Positions 1 through 7,104 of a stretch of DNA of 9,611 nt are shown piece after piece (position 1 is the first letter of the stretch; the number at the start of each line of letters is the position of its first letter). Below the pieces are notes generated by a model. The model ran no database searches. It had not been told where the DNA came from and was given only the letters and a program-made list of their open reading frames with translations. The stretch is from Ekhidna sp. Lineage in GTDB: Bacteria > Bacteroidota > Bacteroidia > Cytophagales > Cyclobacteriaceae. Location: assembly GCA_028821635.1 (NCBI GenBank), contig JAPPDO010000221.1, positions 1 through 9,611 on the forward strand, read 5' to 3'. The position numbers and the translations under genes were made by a program.

Positions 1-199
1 AATACAAATATCAAAAAAACGCTGATTTTTTTTATAAATTTTTATTATTCGTTTCACAGAGACGGTGGATATTTTAAAAACGGCAAAGCGGCTCCAATAG
101 TCATGTATGAGATCTCTGAGGGATTTTGCAAGGATAATGGCATAATGTATTTGTATATGTCAGTTTTGTGGGTTCCATTTATTTCAGGGCGGCAGTCTT

Positions 200-1093
200 T
201 CATTCATTCATCCGGTTGAGGATGTCTTTTTTTTCATATTCCGGATTAGCCCCTGCCTTAGCGGCTACAAAAGAACCTGCTGCGGAGGCAAAATGCAGGG
301 CTTCCTTCGGGGGCATCCCTTCGTCAATACCGGCAATGAAAGCTGCCAGGAACGCATCACCACTACCTACGGTGTCTACTATGTCTACTTTCACCGCCGT
401 CACTGACTGCCGTTTGCCTTCTTTCCATGCGACGGCCCCGTCTTCACCTTTAGTGGCTATGATGATTTCCAGGTTTGGGTACAGGGCTTTCAGGGCTTCC
501 ATATCGCCGCACTTTTCGGAGTTTTTGATATGAAACCATCCTTTAAGTATCTTAAATTCTTCTCGGTTCATCTTTACGATATTCGCCGTTTTCATCAAGG
601 CATCAATCGTGGGCTTCCCGTAATAGGGCGATCGGAGGTTGAGGTCAAATACCACTTTAGCGTTTGTATTTTTCAGCAGTTTCTGCAATGAAAGACTGCT
701 CTCCGCAGACCTGCAAATAAGGCTTCCGTGCACGATATATTTCGGATTGATGTTTGATTTTAAAAAAGAATCATCAATAAAATCCCAGGCTGCCTTTTCA
801 ACGATGGTATAAAGGGGTTCGTTATTTTTATCAATGTTCACACGTACTGTGCCTGTATCTCGGTCAGGGTCCGTCTGAATCAGGTCTGTGTTTACGCCTC
901 TGTTATTCAGGAACCTGATCAATTCTTTCCCCGCATCATCACTACCTACTCTGCTAATGACTCCGGACGGCACGTTGAGGTTTTGTAAATGAATGGCGAC
1001 GTTTAGCGGTGCACCTCCGGGTCTTGCTCCGTCAGGGAAAAGGTCAAACAACGCTTCGCCAAAACATAACACGGACGTGTCTTTCCAATTCAT
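200..1093 (-). CDS. PfkB-family carbohydrate kinase, probably fructokinase
   Basis: A cytoplasmic ribokinase/PfkB-family sugar kinase (297 aa, full family length) that would phosphorylate a sugar, most likely fructose, with ATP. Visible motifs are GEALFD at residues 12-17 (substrate pocket), the glycine-rich GGAPLN at 26-31 (family signature 1), DLNLR around 150-154, the KMNREE segment near 174-179, ATKGEDGA at 213-220, and signature 2 DTVGSGDAF at 240-248 with the expected catalytic Asp246. Start: the ATG is one base after the stop of the sugar porter (TAA-C-ATG), so the two are almost certainly cotranscribed and probably translationally coupled. The pairing with a sugar porter supports a role as first enzyme after uptake. 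Fructose specificity is inferred from the GEALFD/GGAPLN style; another hexose or ketose kinase remains possible. No clear terminator hairpin is seen in the 199 bases downstream, where I also see no gene. Confidence 0.93.
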   Translation of the reverse strand: MNWKDTSVLCFGEALFDLFPDGARPGGAPLNVAIHLQNLNVPSGVISRVGSDDAGKELIRFLNNRGVNTDLIQTDPDRDTGTVRVNIDKNNEPLYTIVEKAAWDFIDDSFLKSNINPKYIVHGSLICRSAESSLSLQKLLKNTNAKVVFDLNLRSPYYGKPTIDALMKTANIVKMNREEFKILKGWFHIKNSEKCGDMEALKALYPNLEIIIATKGEDGAVAWKEGKRQSVTAVKVDIVDTVGSGDAFLAAFIAGIDEGMPPKEALHFASAAGSFVAAKAGANPEYEKKDILNRMNE

Positions 1094-1094
1094 G

Positions 1095-2444
1095 TTATTG
1101 CCTTATCATCTTTTTTTGTAACTCTTCTAATGAAACGCCCTTTGTTTCGGGCATATAAAAGATCACGAACAATAATTGCAACACCATGAATGCGGCAAAG
1201 ATTGCAAATACGGGAGCGGGTCCGAGCACCTTTGGGTTCATCAAAAAAGGCATCATGGCAGGTATGACGGCGGCTAAAACCCAATGAACAGAGGTTCCGA
1301 AAGCTTGGCCGTAGGAGCGGATATGATTAGGGAATATCTCGGAAATGAACACCCATATTATGGCACCTTGCCCGATGGCGTGAGCCCCTATGAATAAAAA
1401 TAATGCCACTGACACAATGCCTGGCCAACCATACGTAAAGGCGAGCGATGTGGTGGTAAGGGTAATGATGTATCCGATTGAGCCGATATACATGAGCGTT
1501 CTTCTGCCCAGCCGGTCAATCAATGCTACTCCGAGTAAGGTAAAAATAAAGTTTGCTATCCCCAGCCCGACGGAACTCAGCAGGCCGGCATCTGCCGCTA
1601 ATCCTGCTGCTTCAAAAATCCTTCTGGCATAATAAAGGAGCGCATTGATCCCACTGAATTGATTGAAAAAAGAGATCGCAAAGGCAAGCATCAAAGGAAC
1701 CTTATATTTTTTGGAGAACAATCGGTCATTCACCGGTGGACGCTCCTTCATTTGGTTTTGAACAGCTATGATTTGCGCCGCTGCCTCCTCATCGGGGTAT
1801 AAAACAGCGAATACCTTCTTTGCCTCCTCTAGTGCTCCCTTCCTGATAAGCAGCCATCTTGGACTTTCGGGCACCGAGAGTACCAGCAGTGTGTAAATCA
1901 GGGCGGGCAGTGCTTCTATGCCAATCATCCATCTCCAGGCATCCTGAGAGATGTAAGCAGCGACAAGATAGTTAGACACAAAGGCTGCGAGAATCCCCAA
2001 GACGATATTCAGTTGATAGAGTGCGGTAAGGCTTCCTCGTTTCTTGGCAGGAGCTATTTCAGCAATAAATGCCGGAGCGGCGATCGTAGAGGCACCTACG
2101 CCGAGCCCTCCCAAAAATCTGAACGAGGCAAAGAGCCACGGATCACTCACCAAAGTGGAGCCCAATGCGGAGATAGTATAAAGAATGCCGATTAATATGA
2201 GCGTTTTCTTTCGACCGAGTTTATCATTAGGAATGCCTCCCAGCATCGCTCCTGCCACGGTGCCCCAAAGAGCGGATGCCACAACGACCGACCCATGAAA
2301 AGCATCATTGCTGCCAAAAAGCGTGTACATGCTCCACAGCTTTTGTAAATCCTGCTCTGCCCCATTGATGACGATGGTATCAAAACCGAAAAGAAAACCG
2401 GCGAGTGCAGTGGTGATGGACCAGACGATGGTTTTGGATTTCAT
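1095..2444 (-). CDS. MFS sugar transporter, sugar porter family
   Basis: A 449-aa inner-membrane transporter of the sugar porter family, major facilitator superfamily (relatives XylE, GLUT-type), probably a sugar/H+ symporter. The sequence has about 12 hydrophobic segments and the family motifs in order: GFDTIVINGAEQ in helix 1 (residues 20-31), NDKLGRKK after helix 2 (73-80), the PAKKRG loop (132-137), PESPRW after helix 6 (192-197), QFSGINALLYYA in helix 7 (262-273), DRLGRR (310-315), FISEIFPNHIRSYG near helix 10 (366-379) and PETKG at the C-terminus (432-436). Length is normal for the family. It is the first gene of a pair with the PfkB kinase, one base apart. Substrate is inferred to be fructose or another monosaccharide because of the kinase; the sequence alone does not fix it. 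Confidence 0.95.
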   Translation of the reverse strand: MKSKTIVWSITTALAGFLFGFDTIVINGAEQDLQKLWSMYTLFGSNDAFHGSVVVASALWGTVAGAMLGGIPNDKLGRKKTLILIGILYTISALGSTLVSDPWLFASFRFLGGLGVGASTIAAPAFIAEIAPAKKRGSLTALYQLNIVLGILAAFVSNYLVAAYISQDAWRWMIGIEALPALIYTLLVLSVPESPRWLLIRKGALEEAKKVFAVLYPDEEAAAQIIAVQNQMKERPPVNDRLFSKKYKVPLMLAFAISFFNQFSGINALLYYARRIFEAAGLAADAGLLSSVGLGIANFIFTLLGVALIDRLGRRTLMYIGSIGYIITLTTTSLAFTYGWPGIVSVALFLFIGAHAIGQGAIIWVFISEIFPNHIRSYGQAFGTSVHWVLAAVIPAMMPFLMNPKVLGPAPVFAIFAAFMVLQLLFVIFYMPETKGVSLEELQKKMIRQ

Positions 2445-2515
2445 AGAATCGGATTCATACTCTTCCTGATATAACCTACTCTCAGCAAGACATCAAAGAG
2501 AAGGCTATGAGGCAA

Positions 2516-2550
2516 TAAAATTACGGATATTTTCAGTATGGTGCCCAAAA
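2516..2550 (-). promoter_or_regulatory. possible Bacteroidota-type promoter for sugar porter operon
   Basis: On the minus strand TTTTG (2550-2546) is followed after 22 bases by TAATTTTA (2523-2516), close to the Bacteroidota pattern TTTG-N19-21-TAnnTTTG. It lies about 70 bases before the transporter start. The match is imperfect (last base of the -7 element, long spacer), so this is tentative in an AT-rich region. Confidence 0.25.
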
Positions 2551-2641
2551 GTGTGCTTGTGGTACTGTTGGTATGGTTTAGGGTGGGGTAATTTACAAGG
2601 TTCTAACTGCTAAGGAAAGAATTTTGCGATATTCGTTGTGG

Positions 2642-2770
2642 CTATTTCTTTTTTCGTTTAGCTTTTAATTTTTTAAGCTGTTTCGTTAAATATGCACGCT
2701 CCTCAGTTAATGACATATTCATAATGTCACGACTGACCTGATCCCGAATTTCTCTCATTCGTTCGACCAT
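2642..2770 (-). CDS. small lysine-tailed protein, antitoxin-like, 5' end uncertain
   Basis: A short ORF of 42 codons from the ATG at 2770 to TAG. It starts MVERMREIRD, continues with DIMNMSLTEERAYL and ends in a run of basic residues (KAKRKKK). The open frame continues upstream without a stop to 2830 (reading FLDTKTAIGTQK just before MVERM). The pattern of an R-E-I-R-D helix, an I-M-x-M-S/T-x-E-E segment, then a basic tail resembles small Bacteroidota and cyanobacterial proteins often found beside toxin genes; that resemblance is from memory and is not proof. No toxin gene is seen next to it. The natural start may be the ATG at 2834, which has a good ribosome binding site but is one base out of frame (see separate entry). 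It could therefore be a live 42-aa gene, a CTG-started 63-codon gene or a frameshifted relic. Confidence 0.5.
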   Translation of the reverse strand: MVERMREIRDQVSRDIMNMSLTEERAYLTKQLKKLKAKRKKK

Positions 2771-2840
2771 TTTTTGTGTTCCGATTGCTGTCTTCGTGTC
2801 TAAAAATTTCGTTTGGTGTTCGGATTTCAGTCATCTGGTA

Positions 2841-2845
2841 TCCTT
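2841..2845 (-). promoter_or_regulatory. Shine-Dalgarno-like AAGGA before a displaced start
   Basis: AAGGA sits 6 bases before an ATG (2834-2832). That ATG is out of frame by one base with the small antitoxin-like ORF, whose open frame begins with CTG at 2830. Strong ribosome binding sites are rare elsewhere in this window, so this one suggests the original start was here and that the base at 2831 was inserted later. Confidence 0.4.
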
Positions 2846-2901
2846 TCCTAAAATTAATGGAATTATATCCTCTTATACGTTCAAGGTTTACGATATTTAT
2901 T

Positions 2902-3645
2902 TTACTTGTAGCCATTTTTATTAAGTCGGTATCTGACACCACAACCAAAATCAACTCCATGATACCTTTCGGAAATGGAATCTGTCCAAAGGCTTGAAAA
3001 CATGTGCCTGTAGATGATCTGGTAATACATCACAAGATTGGAGTTTTTTCTAAAAAGAACCTTTTTTACATCAAATTCCATTTGAAGGCCAAGTTTGCCG
3101 CTGAACAGTAATTTATTCTCTTTTGCATTAAATTGTATTTTTTCTGAAGTTCTTAACTCTTCACCTGAAACAGATGTAAGGTCTGACACCACTGATCGTT
3201 CAATACTATTGCTGAATGTAAATCCGGACAACGCAAAGAGCGTGTAGTTCCTTTTTAATAGCTCGTATCTGGCCATTAAAGGAACATCCAGCAGGATATA
3301 TCTAAATACATATTCACCGGCAATAATATCATCGCCATACATAAAGTGTCTTGAGGAACGGTTAATCGCATTGGACTGAGATGTTAAAATCAACATCCCG
3401 ATTCCTGTTTCGAGGAAGAGTTTTGGATTAACTTTTATTCCGGCTTTCAGCGACGAGTTGAATGCAAACCCTTTATTCTCCAACTCATTCCTTGCTGCTG
3501 ATAAAGAGTCAAAATCGTTCGTTTCTGATTTTAGCCGTATAAAATTTAACGGTGTAAAAGCATAATCAAGACTCAAATCAGTTATTGACTGTCCGTAGTG
3601 ATTAAAAGAGACCATTGCAGAAAAAAGGGCAATCAGAATCCTCAT
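2902..3645 (-). CDS. outer-membrane beta-barrel protein (PorT-like / OMP_b-brl type)
   Basis: A 247-aa probable outer-membrane barrel. The ATG start at 3645 gives a signal peptide (MRILIALFSAMVSFNHYGQS, with cleavage likely after GQS or at the following residues). The rest alternates polar and hydrophobic residues in strand-like stretches: GIKVNPKLFLETGIGM, YILLDVPLMARYEL, YTLFALSGFTFSN, LLFSGKLGLQMEF, and a final strand GVDFGCGVRYRL. The 'LDVPLMARYE...LFALSGF' segment is typical of the small Bacteroidota barrels annotated as PorT-like or outer membrane beta-barrel domain proteins. An in-frame TTG at 3666 would add seven residues (LLSWLQE) before the signal peptide and overlap the upstream stop; I prefer the ATG, although AGGAG directly touches it with no spacing. 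It follows the lipoprotein gene by 14 bases, suggesting one transcript and perhaps one envelope complex. Exact role unknown. Confidence 0.8.
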   Translation of the reverse strand: MRILIALFSAMVSFNHYGQSITDLSLDYAFTPLNFIRLKSETNDFDSLSAARNELENKGFAFNSSLKAGIKVNPKLFLETGIGMLILTSQSNAINRSSRHFMYGDDIIAGEYVFRYILLDVPLMARYELLKRNYTLFALSGFTFSNSIERSVVSDLTSVSGEELRTSEKIQFNAKENKLLFSGKLGLQMEFDVKKVLFRKNSNLVMYYQIIYRHMFSSLWTDSISERYHGVDFGCGVRYRLNKNGYK

Positions 3646-3659
3646 CTCCTGCAACCAAC

Positions 3660-4607
3660 TTAACAAAGATTTAATATACTACAACTAACCAAGTGAGATG
3701 TACTGACTCCACGAATGATGCCGGTAACTCCAGCTACAATTGCTGCACCGGGGCCTAACCATCCGTAGGCTGCCATATGCTTTGATATGTAGGCAGCAGA
3801 GACAACCACTGTAATAACCGTTGAGGCAACCTTTTTGAAAACTTTTTTAATTTTTTTCCAAAATCTACCAATTCTTCCAGATTCATTTGATGAACTATCA
3901 AAAGTCTCATAAAAAGAGTTAATAGCATCTATGTTCAATAGAATTACAGTAGTGAAATAAAAAATTGATTCCTTTTCTTCAAGTAAAATACTTTCATTTT
4001 GTACAATCTCATTCTCAAATAAGCCCGTCTCAGCTTTTACTAAACGTACATACTCCTCCTCATCATAGCTTGTTATTATTCTTTCTCCATCAACCAGTTC
4101 ACTCAAAGAATTCAACTTTTCCTGATAATCATTCGTGATTTTATTAAGACGCTTAATAAGTATACGAAGGCTTTCATATATATTTTCACTAACATCTCCT
4201 TTCAATCCTTCTAAAAAGCTCAAAAGCAGTTCGTTTAAAGTAATATTTTCAGATACTCTTCCGCTTTCATTGCTACTTAGAAGATTAGATATGTATGCAT
4301 CCAATTCAATGGTTGATTTGCTTTTTGAAAACTCATGATAATCACTCCGAAAACTCTCAATACCATTGTTTTCGTGATAAATAATTAGTTCCTGTTCCAA
4401 TTGCTGAACATCAACAGAATTATCTTGAAACATTCTTTCTGTTGCTGCGGCATTAATTCTGGTTGTATATCTTATCGAATTAGCTAGAACAATCATATCT
4501 CTTTCGATAGTTGCTTGACTTCCTGATAAATCAGATGAGGTCACATTCTCTTTATCACAGGCAGTTGTTCCTATGATAAGTACGATTACAATAAAAATTT
4601 TTTTCAT
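3660..4607 (-). CDS. lipoprotein with cationic/hydrophobic C-terminal tail
   Basis: A 315-aa exported lipoprotein. A lysine-hydrophobic signal (MKKIFIVIVLIIG) ends in a lipobox-like TTAC with Cys17, followed by DKEN; a lysine with acidic residues right after the cysteine resembles the surface-export signal described for Bacteroidota lipoproteins, so surface exposure is plausible (inference). The middle, residues about 30-235, is mostly helical and acidic with coiled-coil-like stretches. Residues 247-260 are strongly basic (RFWKKIKKVFKKV), followed by a hydrophobic glycine/alanine-rich region (261-300) that could enter a membrane. The heptapeptide SSNESGR occurs twice (111-117 and 239-245). 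I do not recognise a named family. The gene is followed 14 bases later by an outer-membrane barrel gene, and a promoter-like sequence lies just upstream, so the pair is likely one transcription unit acting at the cell envelope. Confidence 0.75.
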   Translation of the reverse strand: MKKIFIVIVLIIGTTACDKENVTSSDLSGSQATIERDMIVLANSIRYTTRINAAATERMFQDNSVDVQQLEQELIIYHENNGIESFRSDYHEFSKSKSTIELDAYISNLLSSNESGRVSENITLNELLLSFLEGLKGDVSENIYESLRILIKRLNKITNDYQEKLNSLSELVDGERIITSYDEEEYVRLVKAETGLFENEIVQNESILLEEKESIFYFTTVILLNIDAINSFYETFDSSSNESGRIGRFWKKIKKVFKKVASTVITVVVSAAYISKHMAAYGWLGPGAAIVAGVTGIIRGVSTSHLVSCSILNLC

Positions 4608-4620
4608 TTTAAATCTATAT

Positions 4621-4651
4621 TAAAGTTAATACTTTATTTCTTTTGCGTCAA
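4621..4651 (-). promoter_or_regulatory. Bacteroidota-type promoter for lipoprotein/barrel operon
   Basis: On the minus strand TTG (4651-4649), 20 bases of spacer, then TAACTTTA (4628-4621), near the consensus TTG-N19-21-TAnnTTTG. Transcription would start very close to the ATG at 4607, giving a leader of only a few bases. The last base of the -7 box differs from consensus. Confidence 0.4.
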
Positions 4652-4713
4652 GTATTCCAGGTTATAACAATAGAATCTCCCTGATTGACATTTTTGAACT
4701 CAACCTTCAATAT

Positions 4714-5244
4714 TTACTTGAATAGTGATTTATTTTTAAACTGTGAAAAATCAACCTTTGGAAAGTCATCACGATTTACGATCCCATTCCCGTCACAGAC
4801 TTGAATCATTTGTGAGTTAGGTCTTTCAAATCTCTTGACTTTAAAGAGATTCCCAATTTCAATTTTTAGACCTTCAAAGTATTCGATTTCAAATTCTCTT
4901 TCTTCGGTGAGCCTCTCATCTCGATCAATAATAAGTTCTAAGACAACTACTTTATCATGAATTTCAGTAATTCTGGCAGAGTACGAGTCTTTTTGTTTCC
5001 ATTGATGTAACTCGGAAACACTTCTTAATGATAAATCTCCATAAGTTTTAGTTTTACTCCAATTTGAAATAATCGATTCATCCCGGAGACTCTCTTCAGG
5101 CAAAAATTTAACCTTTGGAACAGCATGTTCAAATAGATCTGAAAGAGAAGGCTTAACTGAATCGTTAAAATTTAAAATAGGACTACTTATGTCAGATTTT
5201 TGGATGTAACGACCTTCTTTTTTTTCAGATGAATTTATAAACAT
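4714..5244 (-). CDS. unknown protein, second gene of overlapping pair, beta-rich C-terminal half
   Basis: A 176-aa soluble protein without signal peptide or membrane segments; I do not recognise the family. Residues 1-75 look unstructured or linker-like (many Ser, Lys, Asp; NFNDSVKPSLSDLFEH). Residues 80-150 look like a small beta domain: QWKQKDSYSARITEIHDK, then VVVLELIIDRDE, EEREFEIEYF, LKIEIGNLFKVKRFE. This strand pattern, with an acidic E-F-E-I-E-Y-F stretch followed by a G-x-L-F turn, is reminiscent of small OB- or SH3-like domains, but that is only a guess. Its ATG lies inside the end of the preceding gene: the two overlap by 10 bases in different frames, so translation is probably coupled and the products likely act together. 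No promoter of its own is apparent. After its stop only a weak 5-bp inverted repeat is seen. Confidence 0.7.
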   Translation of the reverse strand: MFINSSEKKEGRYIQKSDISSPILNFNDSVKPSLSDLFEHAVPKVKFLPEESLRDESIISNWSKTKTYGDLSLRSVSELHQWKQKDSYSARITEIHDKVVVLELIIDRDERLTEEREFEIEYFEGLKIEIGNLFKVKRFERPNSQMIQVCDGNGIVNRDDFPKVDFSQFKNKSLFK

Positions 5245-5921
5245 GATTCAAGGTTTTTTGAAACTTCAACTGCTTTTCCCAGTAACTGTTTAAACTTCTT
5301 GGTATTCAAGTTATCACTTAGTTGATTAACAGTAACTTCCATCATATAGCCTTGGCTTTCAGAAAGATCATTATTATGTGCCGTTTTGAATGGAGCTAAG
5401 TCAAATCTAACTATATCTGTATTATCAAAGCTTCCAATTGTTGCTTTTATATCCATATCGTTGCCTTCCTTAGTATCATAGACAACAGCAAATTCTTTAA
5501 GTTTCGGGAACGGAGATGTTTTTAACAAACTACTATCATTGATATTTTTTAATTCCATCGGCGGTTTATCATGCTTCGTCGTAGAAGAGATTTGAATTTG
5601 GTGTGCAGTTGTGTTTACAAAACCTTTAAGCCCTGTAATAGCATTGTAAACATCAAAAATGGTATCTATTGGGGCAGATGAAGAGGTTAATGCTGATTCA
5701 TCACCTTCATAAACCATGGCCATACCATCCTTATTACAAGAAATTGCAAAATGATCATTCATAAATATTAATCGCAAAACCTCTTCAAAGGTGTCTCGAT
5801 TCTCAAATTGATATTGAAGATTAGGCAGTTTGAAAAAAGGGGCTAAAGCAAATCTATACTCCTGAGAGAAGGTAAGAATATGATAATAACTAATGTTATA
5901 GGCTATTTTACGAATTTTCAT
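5235..5921 (-). CDS. unknown 228-aa protein, first gene of overlapping pair
   Basis: A 228-aa protein with no signal peptide and no convincing membrane helix. It reads as a two-part alpha/beta protein. The N-terminal part (1-75) is strand-rich (IRKIAYNISYYHILTF, DHFAISCNKDGMAMVYEGD). A helix follows (DTIFDVYNAITGLKGFVN, 86-103), then a second strand-rich part (KLKEFAVVYDT, MDIKATIGSF, DIVRFDLAPF, GYMMEVTVNQL) and a final helix TKKFKQLLGKAVEVS (207-221). The layout vaguely recalls the sporadically distributed TIGR04255-type proteins, but key motifs of that family are not obvious, so I make no assignment. The start is the ATG at 5921, preceded by AGAAGA. Its stop lies 10 bases inside the next gene (176 aa), implying a coupled two-gene module. 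Low GC and patchy-looking sequence fit an accessory gene. Confidence 0.72.
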   Translation of the reverse strand: MKIRKIAYNISYYHILTFSQEYRFALAPFFKLPNLQYQFENRDTFEEVLRLIFMNDHFAISCNKDGMAMVYEGDESALTSSSAPIDTIFDVYNAITGLKGFVNTTAHQIQISSTTKHDKPPMELKNINDSSLLKTSPFPKLKEFAVVYDTKEGNDMDIKATIGSFDNTDIVRFDLAPFKTAHNNDLSESQGYMMEVTVNQLSDNLNTKKFKQLLGKAVEVSKNLESCL

Positions 5922-6166
5922 CTTCTAATAACGAGTAAATGGTTTTCCAAATTTTGATTTAATGATATTGAGATTAAACCAAAAGGCTAATAGCTTAGAA
6001 GTCAAAACTAACAAATATGAAGAATTCCATACTGTATTAATTCCAATGTCTTACGTATTTGGCATTAGGCATGTCACTTTTCTTCTTATGTTTTTTCTGG
6101 TATTATTTTATACCTTATATTCAAATCGTCATGTAGAAGTGTTGCGATATTATTTGTTATTGGCTT
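5922..6166. other. gene-free spacer, AT-rich
   Basis: A 245-base spacer between the membrane-protein operon and the 228-aa gene. A plus-strand open frame of 72 codons crosses it (5962-6180), but it has no ribosome binding site, has AT-rich random-looking composition and overlaps the end of the membrane-protein gene, so I do not call it. It presumably holds the promoter of the downstream pair, though no clean TTG-N19-TAnnTTTG match is seen. Confidence 0.5.
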
Positions 6167-6796
6167 CTATTTTGCTTTAATTTCAGCATTTACCTCATCG
6201 GGAAATTGCTCGGAAAGAAGGTATGATAAGTATTGATCTACGTCAATTTTGGGATTACCGTCAATTGAAGCCACAACCGCAGTGTATCTATCACTTCCCA
6301 GTTTTGTTAATGCAAATGTATGTATTGCATTGGTATCTTTAGTTTCTACTAATTGTTTAGCGAGTTTTGGTGTGTTTTCAAAATCCAATTTCACAATTTT
6401 CTCGAGGGTTGCGGCAGTTGCGGCTTTTTTTGCTTTAGTTAACCAATCATTAATACAAAGTACACCTTGATTAAAGAAGGTAATATTAATTTTCTGGATG
6501 ATTACTTCAAAGCCAAAAACACCAAAGAAGCTGTACCATATCCAAATTGGACCAATGAAAAATAGTTGTTTTATTTCGTTATTGTCATCTTTTTTTATCA
6601 CGTAATTATCAATAATACTGGCAGATAAAAGCGTGGTAATTACATTTCCAATTATCATAACTAAAATGTAGAATGCGAATGAAAGGGTTAGTACTCCTCT
6701 TACGTCAGTTGATCTTGAATCCGCAGAAATCTGAATGAAAGCAAGAATAATAGTTAAGATGGAACTTGCAATAATTGCAGATGTAACATCATTCAT
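6167..6796 (-). CDS. membrane protein, three N-terminal helices and cytoplasmic-type tail
   Basis: A 209-aa membrane protein that I cannot place in a family. Hydrophobic segments lie at about residues 6-23 (SAIIASSILTIILAFIQI), 35-60 (LTLSFAFYILVMIIG and following) and 78-101 (FFIGPIWIWYSFFGVFGFEV and onward), leaving a soluble C-terminal tail from about 110 to 209. The tail starts with GVLCINDWLTKAKKAA and contains an alpha/beta region ending at SEQFPDEVNAEIKAK. Its ATG overlaps the stop of the winged-helix-like gene by four bases (ATGA), so the two are translated together. A small DNA-binding-type partner plus a membrane protein suggests a sensing or membrane-effector module; this is inference only. 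Codon and base composition are AT-rich like the rest of the middle region. Confidence 0.72.
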   Translation of the reverse strand: MNDVTSAIIASSILTIILAFIQISADSRSTDVRGVLTLSFAFYILVMIIGNVITTLLSASIIDNYVIKKDDNNEIKQLFFIGPIWIWYSFFGVFGFEVIIQKINITFFNQGVLCINDWLTKAKKAATAATLEKIVKLDFENTPKLAKQLVETKDTNAIHTFALTKLGSDRYTAVVASIDGNPKIDVDQYLSYLLSEQFPDEVNAEIKAK

Positions 6797-7047
6797 TTTA
6801 CCATTTCTTCAATTTCTAATCCTTTTTTAGTTGGATAGTACTTATCGAAATCATGGTACGTGGATTTTTTTTCATTGATAAATCCAAGCGATTTCAGTGC
6901 TTGCAATGAATTTTCTATATCCGATTGTTCAATTTGTCCTTTTGCAAGTTGAGATCTTGACAGAATTCTTGATTTTAAAATTTTTTTGAACAAATCCAGC
7001 ATCTTTTGATCTGTCAGTAATTTTACTAATTCTAATTCTACACCCAT
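6793..7047 (-). CDS. small winged-helix-like protein
   Basis: An 84-aa protein that reads as a single winged-helix domain. Helices are predicted around residues 4-12, 14-26 (KMLDLFKKILKSR) and 42-54 (SDIENSLQALKSLGFI), the last resembling a recognition helix ending in the common 'L..LGFI' turn. A hairpin wing follows, with YYPTKKGLEIEEMV at the end; the 'Y.PT.KG' wing is typical of small archaeal/bacterial winged-helix and PadR/MarR-like domains. It could bind DNA or serve as a protein-interaction module. It is the first gene of an ATGA-overlapping pair with a membrane protein. A perfect TATCTTTG -7 element ends just five bases before the ATG, so the mRNA may be nearly leaderless. Function not established. 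Confidence 0.7.
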   Translation of the reverse strand: MGVELELVKLLTDQKMLDLFKKILKSRILSRSQLAKGQIEQSDIENSLQALKSLGFINEKKSTYHDFDKYYPTKKGLEIEEMVK

Positions 7048-7051
7048 AATC

Positions 7052-7059
7052 CAAAGATA
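7052..7059 (-). promoter_or_regulatory. -7 element TATCTTTG of the winged-helix/membrane operon
   Basis: TATCTTTG exactly fits the Bacteroidota -7 pattern TAnnTTTG. The expected TTTG about 20 bases upstream is only loosely present (TTTCGTTTAG). It lies directly before the start codon at 7047, which implies a very short or absent 5' leader. Confidence 0.45.
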
Positions 7060-7104
7060 ACGATTTTATGAATTACTAAACGAAAATAAATGAATCAACA
7101 TCTT

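Noticed and set aside
168..533. Plus-strand open frame of 121 codons at the left edge
   Set aside because: It lies antisense to the PfkB kinase gene, which has full family motifs; the plus-strand product resembles nothing and has no ribosome site.
2727..2960. Minus-strand open frame of 77 codons downstream of the barrel gene
   Set aside because: It overlaps the end of the barrel gene and the small antitoxin-like ORF in another frame, and its C-terminus (NTKNGRTNERNSGSGQS) is the out-of-frame reading of that ORF.
3643..3666. TTG at 3666 as start of the barrel protein
   Set aside because: It would put LLSWLQE before a normal signal peptide and overlap the lipoprotein stop; the ATG at 3645 gives a typical signal sequence.
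4694..4710. Inverted repeat TTGAA-N7-TTCAA after the 176-aa gene as a terminator
   Set aside because: The stem is only 5 A/T-rich base pairs with no following T-run on the minus strand, too weak to call.
5962..6180. Plus-strand open frame of 72 codons in the spacer
   Set aside because: It has no ribosome site and AT-driven hydrophobic composition, overlaps the end of the membrane-protein gene, and is the only gene that would lie on the plus strand.
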